Source: Sterolibacterium denitrificans (GTDB lineage: Bacteria > Pseudomonadota > Gammaproteobacteria > Burkholderiales > Rhodocyclaceae). From it: a DNA stretch of 64,000 nucleotides. This document shows, one piece after another, positions 47,255-57,600 of this stretch. The stretch covers positions 2,929,305-2,993,304 of the forward strand of contig NZ_LT837803.1 in NCBI RefSeq assembly GCF_900174485.1, written 5' to 3'. A program made the translations under genes and the position numbers. The first letter of the stretch is position 1. Each line of letters begins with the position of its first letter. A model generated the notes under the pieces. It was not told the origin of the DNA. It saw only the letters and a program-made list of their open reading frames with translations, and did no database searches.

Positions 47255-48283
47255 TTATCTCCGAACCATGATCCTTTCCACCCAACCCTCGCCATCCTGG
47301 CTTTGCACCTGAATGAAGCTGCCCTGATCCTGGCCGGTGTAGATCACTTCCTCGCCGCGCCCGATCGTGCCGACCACCTTTGAGGTCTTGCTGGGCTGCG
47401 CGTAAATCTTGAGCCCGGCAATCTTGCCAGTGATGGTGTCGCCCTCTTCCAGCACCAGACCGGCCTTGGTCGGCTGGCCCGAAGCGCCCTTGAGGCTGAT
47501 ATCCTGCCGCGCGAGCTGCGGGTTGTTGCGGATCGAGCGCACGATGTTGTTCCAGTTGTCGAGATAGCTGGCGGCAATCACCTTGCCTTCCGGCGTGTTG
47601 GTGTAACCACCGAGCGCGCCGACGCCGGCACCGCCGGCAAACAGGCCGCCGACGCCCCAATCGGTCTTCTCCGCGCTGCCGGTCGCCGAGGCGATCTGCA
47701 GCGATGTCCGCGAATCCGACAGGATCATGGTGGTCTGCGCCGACTTGAACTTGAGCCCGGCAGCCACCACCCCCGCCACGGCGCCGAACAAGCCCAGGCC
47801 GCCCAGCGCGCCGCCGATCCCGCCGGAGTCCTTGCTGGAAAAGACGGCATCCGGCGTCAGCACATAATCGGCCGTCACCATCTGCCCCTTGCCCATGTTG
47901 GAGCCCCTGCGCAACTCGCCGGATTCGGCAAGCTGGCGCTCCTGCATCAGGTTCTGCATGGCGCGGCCGCGCTCGACCAGAACGAAGCAACTGGACTGCT
48001 GCACCATCATGCGGATGAGGCCGGTCGGCGACTGCAAGCCATATTGCAGCAGATGGGAAATCACCGCATCCTGTGGCTCGACCACCGCCAGCGTGCCATA
48101 GGGCTTGTCGCACTTCTCGAGTTCCTTGGCCTCGCCCGTCGCGCCGTCCGGGCCGGCAGCGCCGGAGGGCTGCCCTTGTTCCTGATTGTTCTCGCCGCCA
48201 AGACTGAAACCGAACGCATGCACGGGGGTCACCACCTGGGCCAGCGTCATCCCGAGAATTACGGCCCGAGTCATTGTTTTCAT
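47255..48283 (-). CDS. CsgG/LpoB-like envelope protein with C-terminal SH3 domain
   Basis: A 342-residue protein with a signal peptide (MKTMTRAVILGMTLAQVVTPVHA). Residues 60-245 resemble the CsgG/HfaB family: GTLAVVEPQD, SSCFVLVERGRAMQNLMQERQ and ADYVLTPDAVF, followed by a Gly-rich stretch. The last 70 residues form a bacterial SH3 domain (IYAQPSKTSKVVGTIGRGEEVI, GWVERIMVRR). No lipobox Cys is visible. CsgG relatives form outer-membrane export rings or act as lipoprotein activators; SH3b domains bind peptidoglycan or peptides. No curli genes are nearby. Confidence 0.75.
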   Translation of the reverse strand: MKTMTRAVILGMTLAQVVTPVHAFGFSLGGENNQEQGQPSGAAGPDGATGEAKELEKCDKPYGTLAVVEPQDAVISHLLQYGLQSPTGLIRMMVQQSSCFVLVERGRAMQNLMQERQLAESGELRRGSNMGKGQMVTADYVLTPDAVFSSKDSGGIGGALGGLGLFGAVAGVVAAGLKFKSAQTTMILSDSRTSLQIASATGSAEKTDWGVGGLFAGGAGVGALGGYTNTPEGKVIAASYLDNWNNIVRSIRNNPQLARQDISLKGASGQPTKAGLVLEEGDTITGKIAGLKIYAQPSKTSKVVGTIGRGEEVIYTGQDQGSFIQVQSQDGEGWVERIMVRR

Positions 48284-48349
48284 GTAGCTTCTCTCCTTGT
48301 CCTTGTTATTGAGCCGGGAAATTATGACAGATTTGCCATCATTCTTCGG

Positions 48350-50110
48350 CTAGCTCTTCCGCTTGCGCGCGGGCGGCAGGTCGGTGCAACTGCCGTGCGC
48401 GGCTTCGGCGGCCAGGCCGATGGTCTCCCCCAGGGTCGGATGGGGATGGATGGTCTTGCCGACGTCGATGGCGTCCGCGCCCATCTCGATGGCCAGCGCC
48501 ACTTCGCCGATCATGTCGCCGGCATTCGGCCCGACGATGGCGCCGCCGACGATGCGGCCATCCTGCCGATCGAAGAGCAGTTTGGTGAAGCCGTACTCGG
48601 CGCCGTTGGCAATCGCCCGCCCCGAGGCCGCCCAGGGGAAAACGCCTTTTTCAACGGCGACGCCCTGCGCCCCGGCCTGGCTTTCCGTCAGTCCCACCCA
48701 GGCGACTTCCGGCTGGGTGTAGGCCACGGCGGGAATCACCCGCGCATCGAAAGCGGATTTCCCGCCAGCCGCCGCCTCGGCCGCGACATGGCCTTCATGC
48801 ACCGCCTTGTGCGCCAGCATCGGCTGGCCGACGACGTCGCCGATGGCGTAGATGTGCGGGATATTGGTGCGCATCTGCCGGTCGACCGCAATGTAGCCTC
48901 GTTCATCGACCGCCACCCCGGCGGCTTCGGCGCCGATACTTTTGCCGTTCGGCGTGCGGCCGACGGCAACCAGCACCATGTCATAGCGCTGCGGCCCGGC
49001 AGGCGCCTGCTCGCCGGCGAAACTCACCTGTATGCCTTCCGGCAGCGCTTCGACCGCCGTCACCCGCGTCTTCAGCATGATGCTGTCGAAACGCTTGGCA
49101 TTGCATTTCTCGAACACCTTCACCAGATCGCGATCCGTGCCCGGCATCAGGCCGTCGGTCATCTCGACGATACTGAGCTGCGCGCCCAGCGCGGCATAGA
49201 CGGTCGCCATTTCCAGCCCGATGATGCCGCCGCCGATCACCAGCATGCGCTTGGGCACGAACGGCAGCGCCAGCGCGCCGGTGGCATCGACGATGCGCGG
49301 ATCCTCCGGCACGAACGGCAGTTTCACCGACTGCGAACCGACCGCGATGATGGCCTGCCTGAAGGCGATGGTCTTTTCGCCCTCATTCGTGGTGACGCGC
49401 AGATGCTGGCCATCGACGAAGCGGCCCGTGCCCTGGATCACATCGACCTTGCGCACCTTGGCCATGCCGGCCAAGCCTTGAGTGAGCTTGCCGACCACGC
49501 CGTTCTTGTGGGCACGCAGTTTGTCCAGGTCGATTTTGGGTACGCCGAAACTCACGCCGAATTCATTCCCCCCGCGCGCCTCGTCGATCACTGCCGCCAC
49601 ATGCAGCAGCGCCTTGGACGGAATGCAGCCGACGTTCAGGCAAACGCCGCCCAGCGTCGGATAGCGCTCGACCAGGGTGACCTTGAGGCCCAGATCGGCC
49701 GCGCGGAAAGCGGCGGAATAGCCGCCGGGGCCGCCGCCCAGCACCAGCAGATCGGCTGCAGCGTGAGGCGTGGATGCCGCGGCAGTGGCCGGCACCTCGG
49801 GCGCTGGCACGGCAGCCGACGTGACCGCCTCGGTTCCGGCGCCGCCCGACTCGCCCACCTCGTCCGCATCACCCACTTCCAGCAAGGCAATGATGCTCCC
49901 CTGCGATACCTTGTCGCCCACCTTGACTTTCAACTCGCGCAAGATGCCGGCCACGGGACTGGGCACGTCGATGGTGGCCTTGTCGGACTCCAGGGTGATC
50001 AGGCTGTCTTCGGCCGCCACCGCATCGCCTGGCCTGGCCATCACTTCGATGACGGGTACCGCCTGAAAGTCGCCGATATCGGGAACCTTGATCTCGATCG
50101 TCCGGCTCAC
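48350..50110 (-). CDS. lpdA: Dihydrolipoyl dehydrogenase (E3) with N-terminal lipoyl domain
   Basis: A 586-residue E3. Residues 1-80 are a lipoyl domain with the lipoylated Lys in LESDKATIDVPSP. A Pro/Ala linker follows, then the FAD-disulfide reductase with GGGPGGYSAAF, the redox pair in GGVCLNVGCIPSKAL, and the catalytic HPHPTLGE near the end. E3 reoxidises dihydrolipoamide with NAD+. Lipoyl-domain-carrying E3 is characteristic of the pyruvate dehydrogenase complex of some betaproteobacteria and Neisseria. It overlaps aceF by 4 bp and is the last gene of the operon. Confidence 0.95.
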   Translation of the reverse strand: MSRTIEIKVPDIGDFQAVPVIEVMARPGDAVAAEDSLITLESDKATIDVPSPVAGILRELKVKVGDKVSQGSIIALLEVGDADEVGESGGAGTEAVTSAAVPAPEVPATAAASTPHAAADLLVLGGGPGGYSAAFRAADLGLKVTLVERYPTLGGVCLNVGCIPSKALLHVAAVIDEARGGNEFGVSFGVPKIDLDKLRAHKNGVVGKLTQGLAGMAKVRKVDVIQGTGRFVDGQHLRVTTNEGEKTIAFRQAIIAVGSQSVKLPFVPEDPRIVDATGALALPFVPKRMLVIGGGIIGLEMATVYAALGAQLSIVEMTDGLMPGTDRDLVKVFEKCNAKRFDSIMLKTRVTAVEALPEGIQVSFAGEQAPAGPQRYDMVLVAVGRTPNGKSIGAEAAGVAVDERGYIAVDRQMRTNIPHIYAIGDVVGQPMLAHKAVHEGHVAAEAAAGGKSAFDARVIPAVAYTQPEVAWVGLTESQAGAQGVAVEKGVFPWAASGRAIANGAEYGFTKLLFDRQDGRIVGGAIVGPNAGDMIGEVALAIEMGADAIDVGKTIHPHPTLGETIGLAAEAAHGSCTDLPPARKRKS

Positions 50111-51537
50111 AGCAGCACCCTCCGCATGTCGGTCAGCAACTGGCCCAGATGGCTGGTGAAACGCGCCGCCGCCGCGCCGTCGATGACGCGGTGGTCATAG
50201 GACAGCGATAGCGGCAGCATCAGGCGCGGCTGGAACTGGCTGCCGTCCCACTGCGGCTGCATCTCGCTCTTCGAGACGCCGAGGATGGCGACTTCCGGCG
50301 CGTTGATGATCGGCGTGAAGGCCGTGCCGCCGATGCCGCCGAGGCTGGAAATCGAAAAACAGCCGCCCTGCATGTCGGCCGGCGAGAGCTTGCCTTCGCG
50401 CGCCTTCTTCGCCAGTTCGGCCATTTCGGCGGCGATGTCGAACACGCCCTTTTTGTCGGCATCGCGGATCACCGGCACCACCAGGCCATTCGGCGTGTCG
50501 GCGGCGAAACCGATGTGGAAGTAATTCTTCAGCACCAGACGCATTTCCTCGCCCTGGCCGTCGAGCGAGGCGTTGAACTCGGGAAACCTCCGCAGCGCCG
50601 CGACGCTGGCCTTGACGAGGAAGGCGAGCATGGTCAGCTTGATGCCGGATTTCTCGTTTTCCTTGTTGAGCGCGACGCGGAAATCTTCCAGCGCGCCGAT
50701 ATCGACGCGATCGAACTGCGTGACATGCGGAATCATCGCCCAGTTGCGCGCCAGATTGGCGCCGGAAATCTTCTTGATGCGCGACAGCGGGCGGATTTCG
50801 ATTTCACCGAACTTGCTGAAATCCACCTTGGGCCAGGGCAGCAGATCGAGGCCGCCCGCGCCAGCACCCATACCCGCGCCGCCGGCCGTCGCCGCCGGCG
50901 TTGCCAGCACGCCCTTGACGTAGGCCTGCACATCCTCGCGCAGGATGCGGCCCTTCGGCCCGCTGCCGCTCACCCTGGCCAGATCGACGCCCAACTGACG
51001 GGCGAAAGTACGGATCGACGGGCTGGCATGGGGCAGATTGCGGGCCGCTGCCCGTTCATCCACGGCCTCCGCTGCATCCGTCGCCGGCGCGACAGTGAAT
51101 GCCGAACGCGGCGCCAGCGGATCGCCCTGCATGCTGCGGAATTCCGGCGCGGTCAGAGCAGCGGCGCCGGCCGCATTCCCGGCCGAAACCGCTGCCTGGG
51201 TGTCTGCCGACGCCGGTGCCGTGGTCACCGGATCAGCCGGCTTGGCAAGCGGGGCCGGAGCCGGCGCGGGTTCGGCCGCAACCTCTGCCGATTCAGCCGA
51301 GGACTCGATCAATGCGACCAGCACGCCTTCGGCCACCTTGTCGCCGACCTTGACGCGCAGTTCCTTCACCACGCCCGCCACGGGCGTGGGCACGTCCATC
51401 GTGGCCTTGTCGGATTCCAGCGTCAGCAGCGTGTCCTCCGCCTGCACGGCATCGCCGGGCTTGACGGCAATCTCGATGATGGGAACATCCTGGAAACCGC
51501 CGATGTCCGGCAACTTGACTTCGATGATCTGGGCCAT
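50107..51537 (-). CDS. aceF: Dihydrolipoamide acetyltransferase (E2) of pyruvate dehydrogenase
   Basis: A 476-residue E2 with one lipoyl domain (Lys in LESDKATMDVPTP), an Ala/Pro linker, a peripheral-subunit-binding domain (SPSIRTFARQLGVDLARV and GRILREDVQAYVK), and the catalytic domain ending in YDHRVIDGAAAARF with active-site His and Asp. It transfers the acetyl group from E1 to CoA and forms the complex core. It lies 3 bp after aceE and overlaps lpdA. Confidence 0.95.
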   Translation of the reverse strand: MAQIIEVKLPDIGGFQDVPIIEIAVKPGDAVQAEDTLLTLESDKATMDVPTPVAGVVKELRVKVGDKVAEGVLVALIESSAESAEVAAEPAPAPAPLAKPADPVTTAPASADTQAAVSAGNAAGAAALTAPEFRSMQGDPLAPRSAFTVAPATDAAEAVDERAAARNLPHASPSIRTFARQLGVDLARVSGSGPKGRILREDVQAYVKGVLATPAATAGGAGMGAGAGGLDLLPWPKVDFSKFGEIEIRPLSRIKKISGANLARNWAMIPHVTQFDRVDIGALEDFRVALNKENEKSGIKLTMLAFLVKASVAALRRFPEFNASLDGQGEEMRLVLKNYFHIGFAADTPNGLVVPVIRDADKKGVFDIAAEMAELAKKAREGKLSPADMQGGCFSISSLGGIGGTAFTPIINAPEVAILGVSKSEMQPQWDGSQFQPRLMLPLSLSYDHRVIDGAAAARFTSHLGQLLTDMRRVLL

Positions 51538-51540
51538 GGT

Positions 51541-54246
51541 TCACACCTTCAATGGATTGGGCTTGTCGGCCGACATGCCGTATTTGGCCAGCGCCTCCTT
51601 GACGCGCCCGGCATCGATCTGTCCCTCGTCGGCCAGGGCGCGCAGCGCGGCCAGGGCGATCCACTGCCGGTCGACCTCGAAGAAATCGCGCAGCGTCTCG
51701 CGCGTGTCGGAACGGCCGAAACCGTCGGTGCCCAGCACGCTGTAGACACGAGGCACGTAAGGGCGAATCTGCTCGGCGAACAGGCGGATGTAATCCGTTG
51801 CCGCGATCACCGGGCCGCGCGTATCGGTCAGGCAGTTCGCCACATGGGAAACCCGCGGCTTGTCGCCAGGATGCAGCAGATTCCAGCGCGCGCAGTCCTG
51901 GCCGTCGCGCGCCAGCTCGGTGAAGCTCGGGCACGACCACAGATCGGCCTCCACGCCCCAGTCCCGTTTCAGCAGTTCGGCGGCGGCCATCACCTCGCGG
52001 AAGATGGTGCCCGAACCAAGCAACTGGACGCGCGGCGCATTCGAGGCGGCCGCCTTGCGGAAGCGATACATCCCCTTGAGGATGTCCGCCGCCACCTGCT
52101 TGCCGGCCGGCATGTCGGGATGCTCGTAGTTCTCGTTCATCACCGTGATGTAGTAGAAGACATCCTCCTGCTCGGTGAACATGCGGCGCAGGCCGTCCTG
52201 GACGATCACCGCCACCTCGTAGGCAAAGGTCGGATCGTAGGAAACGCAGTTGGGGATGGTTGCCGCCAGCACGTGCGAATGGCCGTCGGCATGTTGCAGG
52301 CCTTCGCCGTTGAGCGTGGTCCGCCCGGCCGTCGCGCCCATCAGGAAGCCGCGCGCGCGCTGGTCGGCTGCCGCCCAGATGAGATCCATGGTGCGCTGCA
52401 TGCCGAACATCGAATAGAAGATGTACACCGGCAACATCTGCACGCCATGCGTGGAATAACTGGTGGCCGCGGCGATCCAGTCGGCCATCGCGCCCGCTTC
52501 GTTGATGCCTTCCTGCAGTATCTGCCCGGTCTTCGACTCCTTGTAGAACATCAACTGCTCGGCATCCTGCGGCGTATATAGCTGGCCGAGCTGGTTCCAG
52601 ATGCCCAACTGGCGGAACATGCCTTCCATGCCGAAAGTACGCGATTCGTCCGGCACGATGGGCACGACGCGCGCGCCGACGTGCTTGTCCTTGACCAGCA
52701 TGTTGAGGATGCGCACGAAGGCCATGGTGGTCGAAATTTCCCGCCCCTCGCCGGGAGACTTGTGGAACGCCGCATAGGCCTCCGGCGCCGGAACTTCCGG
52801 CGACTGCACTTTCTGCCGCCGGACCAGCAACGGCCCGCCCAGCGCCTGGCGATGGCGGCGCATGTATTCGAGCTCGGGGGAACCTTCGGGAAATTTCAGG
52901 TAGGGCATCTTTTCCAGATCCCCGTCGGCGATCGGCAACTGGAAGCGGTCGCGGAAATCCTTCAGCGAGGTGGTGCCCATTTTCTTCTGCTGATGGGTGA
53001 TGTTCTGCGCCTGGCCGGAATCGCCCATGCCGTAACCCTTGATGGTCTTGGCGAGGATCACCGTCGGCTGCCCCTTGTGGTGGAGCGCCGCGTGATAGGC
53101 GGCATAGATCTTGTGCGGATCGTGGCCGCCGCGATTGAGATTCCAGATGTCGTCATCCGGCCAATGCGCCACCATCTTCGCCAGCGCCGGATACTTGCCG
53201 AAGAAATGCTTGCGCACGTAGGCGCCATCCTTGGACTTGAAAGTCTGATAATCGCCATCGACGCATTCCATCATGCGATGACGCAGCAGGCCGCTCTTGT
53301 CCTGCGCCAGCAGCGGATCCCAGTAGCTGCCCCAGATCAGCTTGATGACGTTCCAGCCGGCACCGCGAAAATCGCCTTCCAGCTCCTGGATGATCTTGCC
53401 GTTGCCGCGCACCGGGCCGTCGAGCCGCTGCAGGTTGCAATTCACCACGAAGATCAGGTTGTCGAGATTCTCGCGCGCCGCCATGCTGATCTCGCCCATG
53501 GATTCCGGCTCGTCCATTTCGCCATCGCCCATGAAGGCCCAGACCTTGCGCTGGGCATGAATGGCCGGATCGAGATGGCCGCGGCACATCATGTACTTGA
53601 TGAAACGCGCCTGATAGATCGCCTGCAACGGCCCCAGGCCCATGGAAACCGTCGGGAACTTCCAGAACTCCGGCATCAGCCAAGGATGCGGATAGGAAGG
53701 CATGCCCTTGCCGCTGACGTCATGGCGGAAATGATCGAGCTGCGCCTCGCTCAACTGGCCGAGGAGAAAGGCGCGGGCGTACAGGCCGGGCGAGGAATGT
53801 CCCTGGAAAAAAACCAGGTCGCCGCCGTGCGCTTCCGTCGGCGCATGCCAGAAGTGATTGAAGCCGACGTCGAACAGCGTGGCGGCCGAGGCAAAGCTGG
53901 CGATATGCCCGCCGATGCCCGGTGAGCGCTGGTTGGCGCGCATCACCATGGCCATCGCATTCCAGCGGATGTAGCTGCGGATGCGCGCCTCGATGGCGTA
54001 ATCGCCCGGCGCGGCAATCTGCTGCTCGACTGGAATGGTGTTGATGTAGTCGGTATTGGCGCTGTAGGGGATGTTGATGCCGGTACGGCGCGCCTGACCG
54101 ATCATCTGCTCGATCAGGAAGTGGGCCCGCTCCGGGCCTTCGCGTTCGATGACGGCGCTGAGCGCATCCAGCCATTCCCGGGTTTCCGGCGCATCGGTAT
54201 CTACAGGCAGGCCATTGTGATCTTGTGGCTCAATGGTCATGGACAT
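51541..54246 (-). CDS. aceE: Pyruvate dehydrogenase E1 component
   Basis: A 901-residue homodimeric-type E1. The ATG follows ATGAGGAGTCGCA. The thiamine diphosphate-binding motif runs from GDGEMDEPE to VNCNLQRLDG, and SSPGLYARAF, GKGMPSYPHPW and GYGMGDSGQAQN are family hallmarks. It decarboxylates pyruvate and acetylates the E2 lipoyl group. It is the first gene of aceE-aceF-lpdA, which converts pyruvate to acetyl-CoA in the cytoplasm. Confidence 0.97.
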   Translation of the reverse strand: MSMTIEPQDHNGLPVDTDAPETREWLDALSAVIEREGPERAHFLIEQMIGQARRTGINIPYSANTDYINTIPVEQQIAAPGDYAIEARIRSYIRWNAMAMVMRANQRSPGIGGHIASFASAATLFDVGFNHFWHAPTEAHGGDLVFFQGHSSPGLYARAFLLGQLSEAQLDHFRHDVSGKGMPSYPHPWLMPEFWKFPTVSMGLGPLQAIYQARFIKYMMCRGHLDPAIHAQRKVWAFMGDGEMDEPESMGEISMAARENLDNLIFVVNCNLQRLDGPVRGNGKIIQELEGDFRGAGWNVIKLIWGSYWDPLLAQDKSGLLRHRMMECVDGDYQTFKSKDGAYVRKHFFGKYPALAKMVAHWPDDDIWNLNRGGHDPHKIYAAYHAALHHKGQPTVILAKTIKGYGMGDSGQAQNITHQQKKMGTTSLKDFRDRFQLPIADGDLEKMPYLKFPEGSPELEYMRRHRQALGGPLLVRRQKVQSPEVPAPEAYAAFHKSPGEGREISTTMAFVRILNMLVKDKHVGARVVPIVPDESRTFGMEGMFRQLGIWNQLGQLYTPQDAEQLMFYKESKTGQILQEGINEAGAMADWIAAATSYSTHGVQMLPVYIFYSMFGMQRTMDLIWAAADQRARGFLMGATAGRTTLNGEGLQHADGHSHVLAATIPNCVSYDPTFAYEVAVIVQDGLRRMFTEQEDVFYYITVMNENYEHPDMPAGKQVAADILKGMYRFRKAAASNAPRVQLLGSGTIFREVMAAAELLKRDWGVEADLWSCPSFTELARDGQDCARWNLLHPGDKPRVSHVANCLTDTRGPVIAATDYIRLFAEQIRPYVPRVYSVLGTDGFGRSDTRETLRDFFEVDRQWIALAALRALADEGQIDAGRVKEALAKYGMSADKPNPLKV

Positions 54247-54674
54247 TGCGACTCCTCATTATGTAAGGATCGATATTGCAGCAGCAGACGAGGGAAGTTT
54301 AGTCCGATTCCCCCGGCCTGCCGGCAATAGCGAGGGTTATTGTCTCGCAACTTGCGGGCCGAGCAGGAACATATCACATCATGAAAGAACAATCCACAAT
54401 GTGCGATAACCTGGCTGACACCCTTCTGTCGCACGACTGCTGCGACAACGCATGCTGCCGGCGCCAAACGGATTGACCGACGATCGAAACCATCCAAAAA
54501 TCATTCCAAAACCGCTCCAAAATCATTCCATCGGCATGGCACCATCATTCCGACAGCATGACACGACAACTTACTTTAGTGATAGAGTGGCAACCCCTGC
54601 AAATCGAACCCAGAGCACGAATCCACCGCGCCATCCACCATGGATCCCCTGCGGAAAAGCAGCCCCTCCCTTGC
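54247..54674. other. Divergent promoter region between aceE and the GGDEF-EAL gene
   Basis: About 430 bp with no clear gene. AAAATCATTCCA occurs twice, 22 bp apart (about 54497 and 54519), with a shorter ATCATTCC at about 54545; these direct repeats could be a regulator site. In-frame starts for the downstream gene lie at 54558, so its 5' end may begin inside this region. Confidence 0.4.
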
Positions 54675-57600
54675 ATGAGTCACTCTCGAAATCCGGCCGT
54701 CGCTGCCATGAGTCTGCCACCCACCCGGCAAACATCCGGAACCGGCCAGAACGCGCCCTACCGCAGGTCGATCAAAACCCGGGTGACGCTGTTTACCCTG
54801 GCCATCTTCCTCGTCAGCATCTGGGCGCTGGCGCTGCACACCAGCCAGACCCTGCGCGAAGACATCGAGCATCTGCTCAGCAAACAGCACCTGTCGATCG
54901 CCTCGATTCTCGCCAGAGACATCAATCACCAGATGAGCGAGCGTCTGGAAGATCTGCAGACCATTGCCGCCACGATCGACAACCTGCAAGCGCATGACCT
55001 TGCCCGCCTGCAGCGGCGGCTGGACGGCCTGAGGATACTCCAGCGCCACTTCAATGGCGGCATCTTCGTGGCCGCTCCCGACGGCACGGCGCTTGCCCGC
55101 GTCCCGGCGAACAACGACTATCCGCCGCTATCCCCCCACCGCAGCGATGCCGCCGCCATGGCGCTCGCCAGCGGCCAGCCCGCCATCGGCGGCCCGCACC
55201 GGGACGCGCTGCTCGATGCGCCGGTCTTTCACATGGCGGTACCCATACGCGATGCGCAGGGTCACGTCATCGGCGCCTTGAATGGTGTCGTCAATCTCGC
55301 CACGACCAATTTTCTCGACCAGATCAGCCAGAATCGCTTTGGCAACAGTGGCGGCTACCTGCTCGTCGATCCGCAGCATCGCCGCATCGTGACCGCCACG
55401 GACAAGCAGCGCATCATGGAAGCCAGCCCTGCGCTGGAAGACTATCCGGAAATCGCCCGCTTTCTTGCCGGCGAGGAAGGTTCGGCAATCTTCACCAATC
55501 CGCTGGGGGTGGAAGTGCTGCAATCGGTACACCGGGTGCCGGTCAGCGGCTGGTATGTCGCCGTCGCCCTGCCCACCGCGGAAGCCTTTGCGCCGATCCG
55601 CGAACTGCAACGGCACATGCTGACCGCGGCCCTGCTGCTCAGCCTGCTCGCCGGCAGCCTGACGTGGTGGATGCTGCGCCGCCAGTTGTCGCCCATCTTC
55701 GATACGCTGAAAACCATCTCCACCCTGGCCGCAGACCCCGATCGCACGGCGCTCGTGCACAACCTGTCCATCCGTCGCAACGACGAGATCGGCCAACTGA
55801 TCGGCGGCTTCAATCAATTGCTGAACACGCTGGGCGAACGCGAGGCCGAACTCTGCGCGAGCACCGAAGGCCTCAAGGAAGCGCAACGGATTTCGCACGT
55901 CGGCAGTTGGTCGTACGACTCGGCCACGGGGCAACTGGACTGGAGCGAAGAAACCTTCCGCATCTTCGGTCTGGACCCGCAGCGGCAGCCCTCCTATGCG
56001 GACTTCCTCGATGCGGTGCACCCTGAAGATCGCGGCAGGCTGGAAGCGGCTTACTATGAATCGCTGCAGAAACGCGCGCCCTTTGAACTCGACCACCGCA
56101 TGCAACTGCCGGACGGACGCATCCAATGGGTGCGCGAGCACGGCCTGACGGAATTCGACGATAGCGGCAATGCGCTGCGTTCGGTCGGCACCGTCCAGGA
56201 CATCACCGCACAGAAGCAGACCGAAACGGAATTGCGCATTGCCGCGGCCGCCTTCGAATCGCAGCTCGGCATCATCGTGACCGATGCCCAGTGGATCATC
56301 CAGCGCGTCAACCCGGCCTTCACGCAGATCACCGGCTACACCGCCGCGGAACTCATCGGACAAAGCCCGCATCTGGTCCGCTCCGAACGCCATGGCGATG
56401 AGTTCTACGAGGCCGTATGGCAAAGCGTGCTAACGACCGGCAATTGGCAGGGCGAAGTCTGGCACCGCCACAAGCAGGGACATGTCTATCCAAGCTGGCT
56501 GACCGTCACCGCCGTCAAGGATGCGCAGGGCAACACCACGCACTACGTCGGCACCCAGCAGGACATCAGCGACCGCAAGCATGCGGAGGAGCGCATCAAC
56601 CAGCTCGCCTTCTTCGACCAACTGACCGCATTGCCCAACCGCACCCTGCTGCTCGACCGGCTCCGCCAGGCCATTGCCGGCTCGACGCGCAGCCATACGC
56701 TCGGCGCCCTGCTGTTCATCGATCTGGACAAGTTCAAGGCGCTCAACGACACGCTCGGCCACGACAAGGGCGATCTCCTGCTCAAACAGGCCGCCGAGCG
56801 CCTGACCGGCTGCGTGCGCGGCGGCGATACCGTGGCGCGCCTGGGCGGCGACGAATTCATCGTCATGCTGACCAACCTCAGCGCCAACGCGCAGGAAGCG
56901 GCAACGCAAACCGAAATCGTCGGCGAGAAAATCCTGGCCGAACTCAACCGCCACTACCTGCTCGACGGTACGATCTTCCACAGCACCGCCAGCATCGGCA
57001 TCACGCTCTTCAGCGCGGAAAACGCCAATATCGACGCCCTGCTCAAGCAGGCCGACCTGGCCATGTACCGGGCCAAGACGGCCGGACGCAACATGCTGCG
57101 CTTCTTCGATCCGGGCATGGAAGCCGACGTGGTCAACCGCGTCGCACTGGAAAGCGACCTGCACGAAGCCCTGGCCAAACAGCAATTCCAGTTGCACTAC
57201 CAGGCCCAGATGAGCGGCGGCGTGCTCTCCGGTTCGGAAGCCCTGGTGCGCTGGCTGCATCCGCAGCGCGGCCTGGTGCCGCCGGATGAATTCATCCCGC
57301 TGGCCGAAGAAACCGGCCTGATCCTGCAACTCGGCGCCTGGGTGCTGGAAACGGCCTGCGCGCAACTCGTGCAATGGGCCGCCAATCCGGAACTGAGCCA
57401 CCTGAGCATTGCCGTCAACGTCAGCGCCCGCCAATTCCGCAAGCCCGATTTCGTCAGCCAGGTCGGCGAGATTCTCTCCCGCACCGACGCCAATCCCAAG
57501 CGCCTCAAGCTCGAACTGACGGAAAGCCTGCTGGTCGAGGACGTGGATGACGTCATCGAAAAAATGCACGAATTGAAAAACATCGGCGTCGGCTTCGCCC

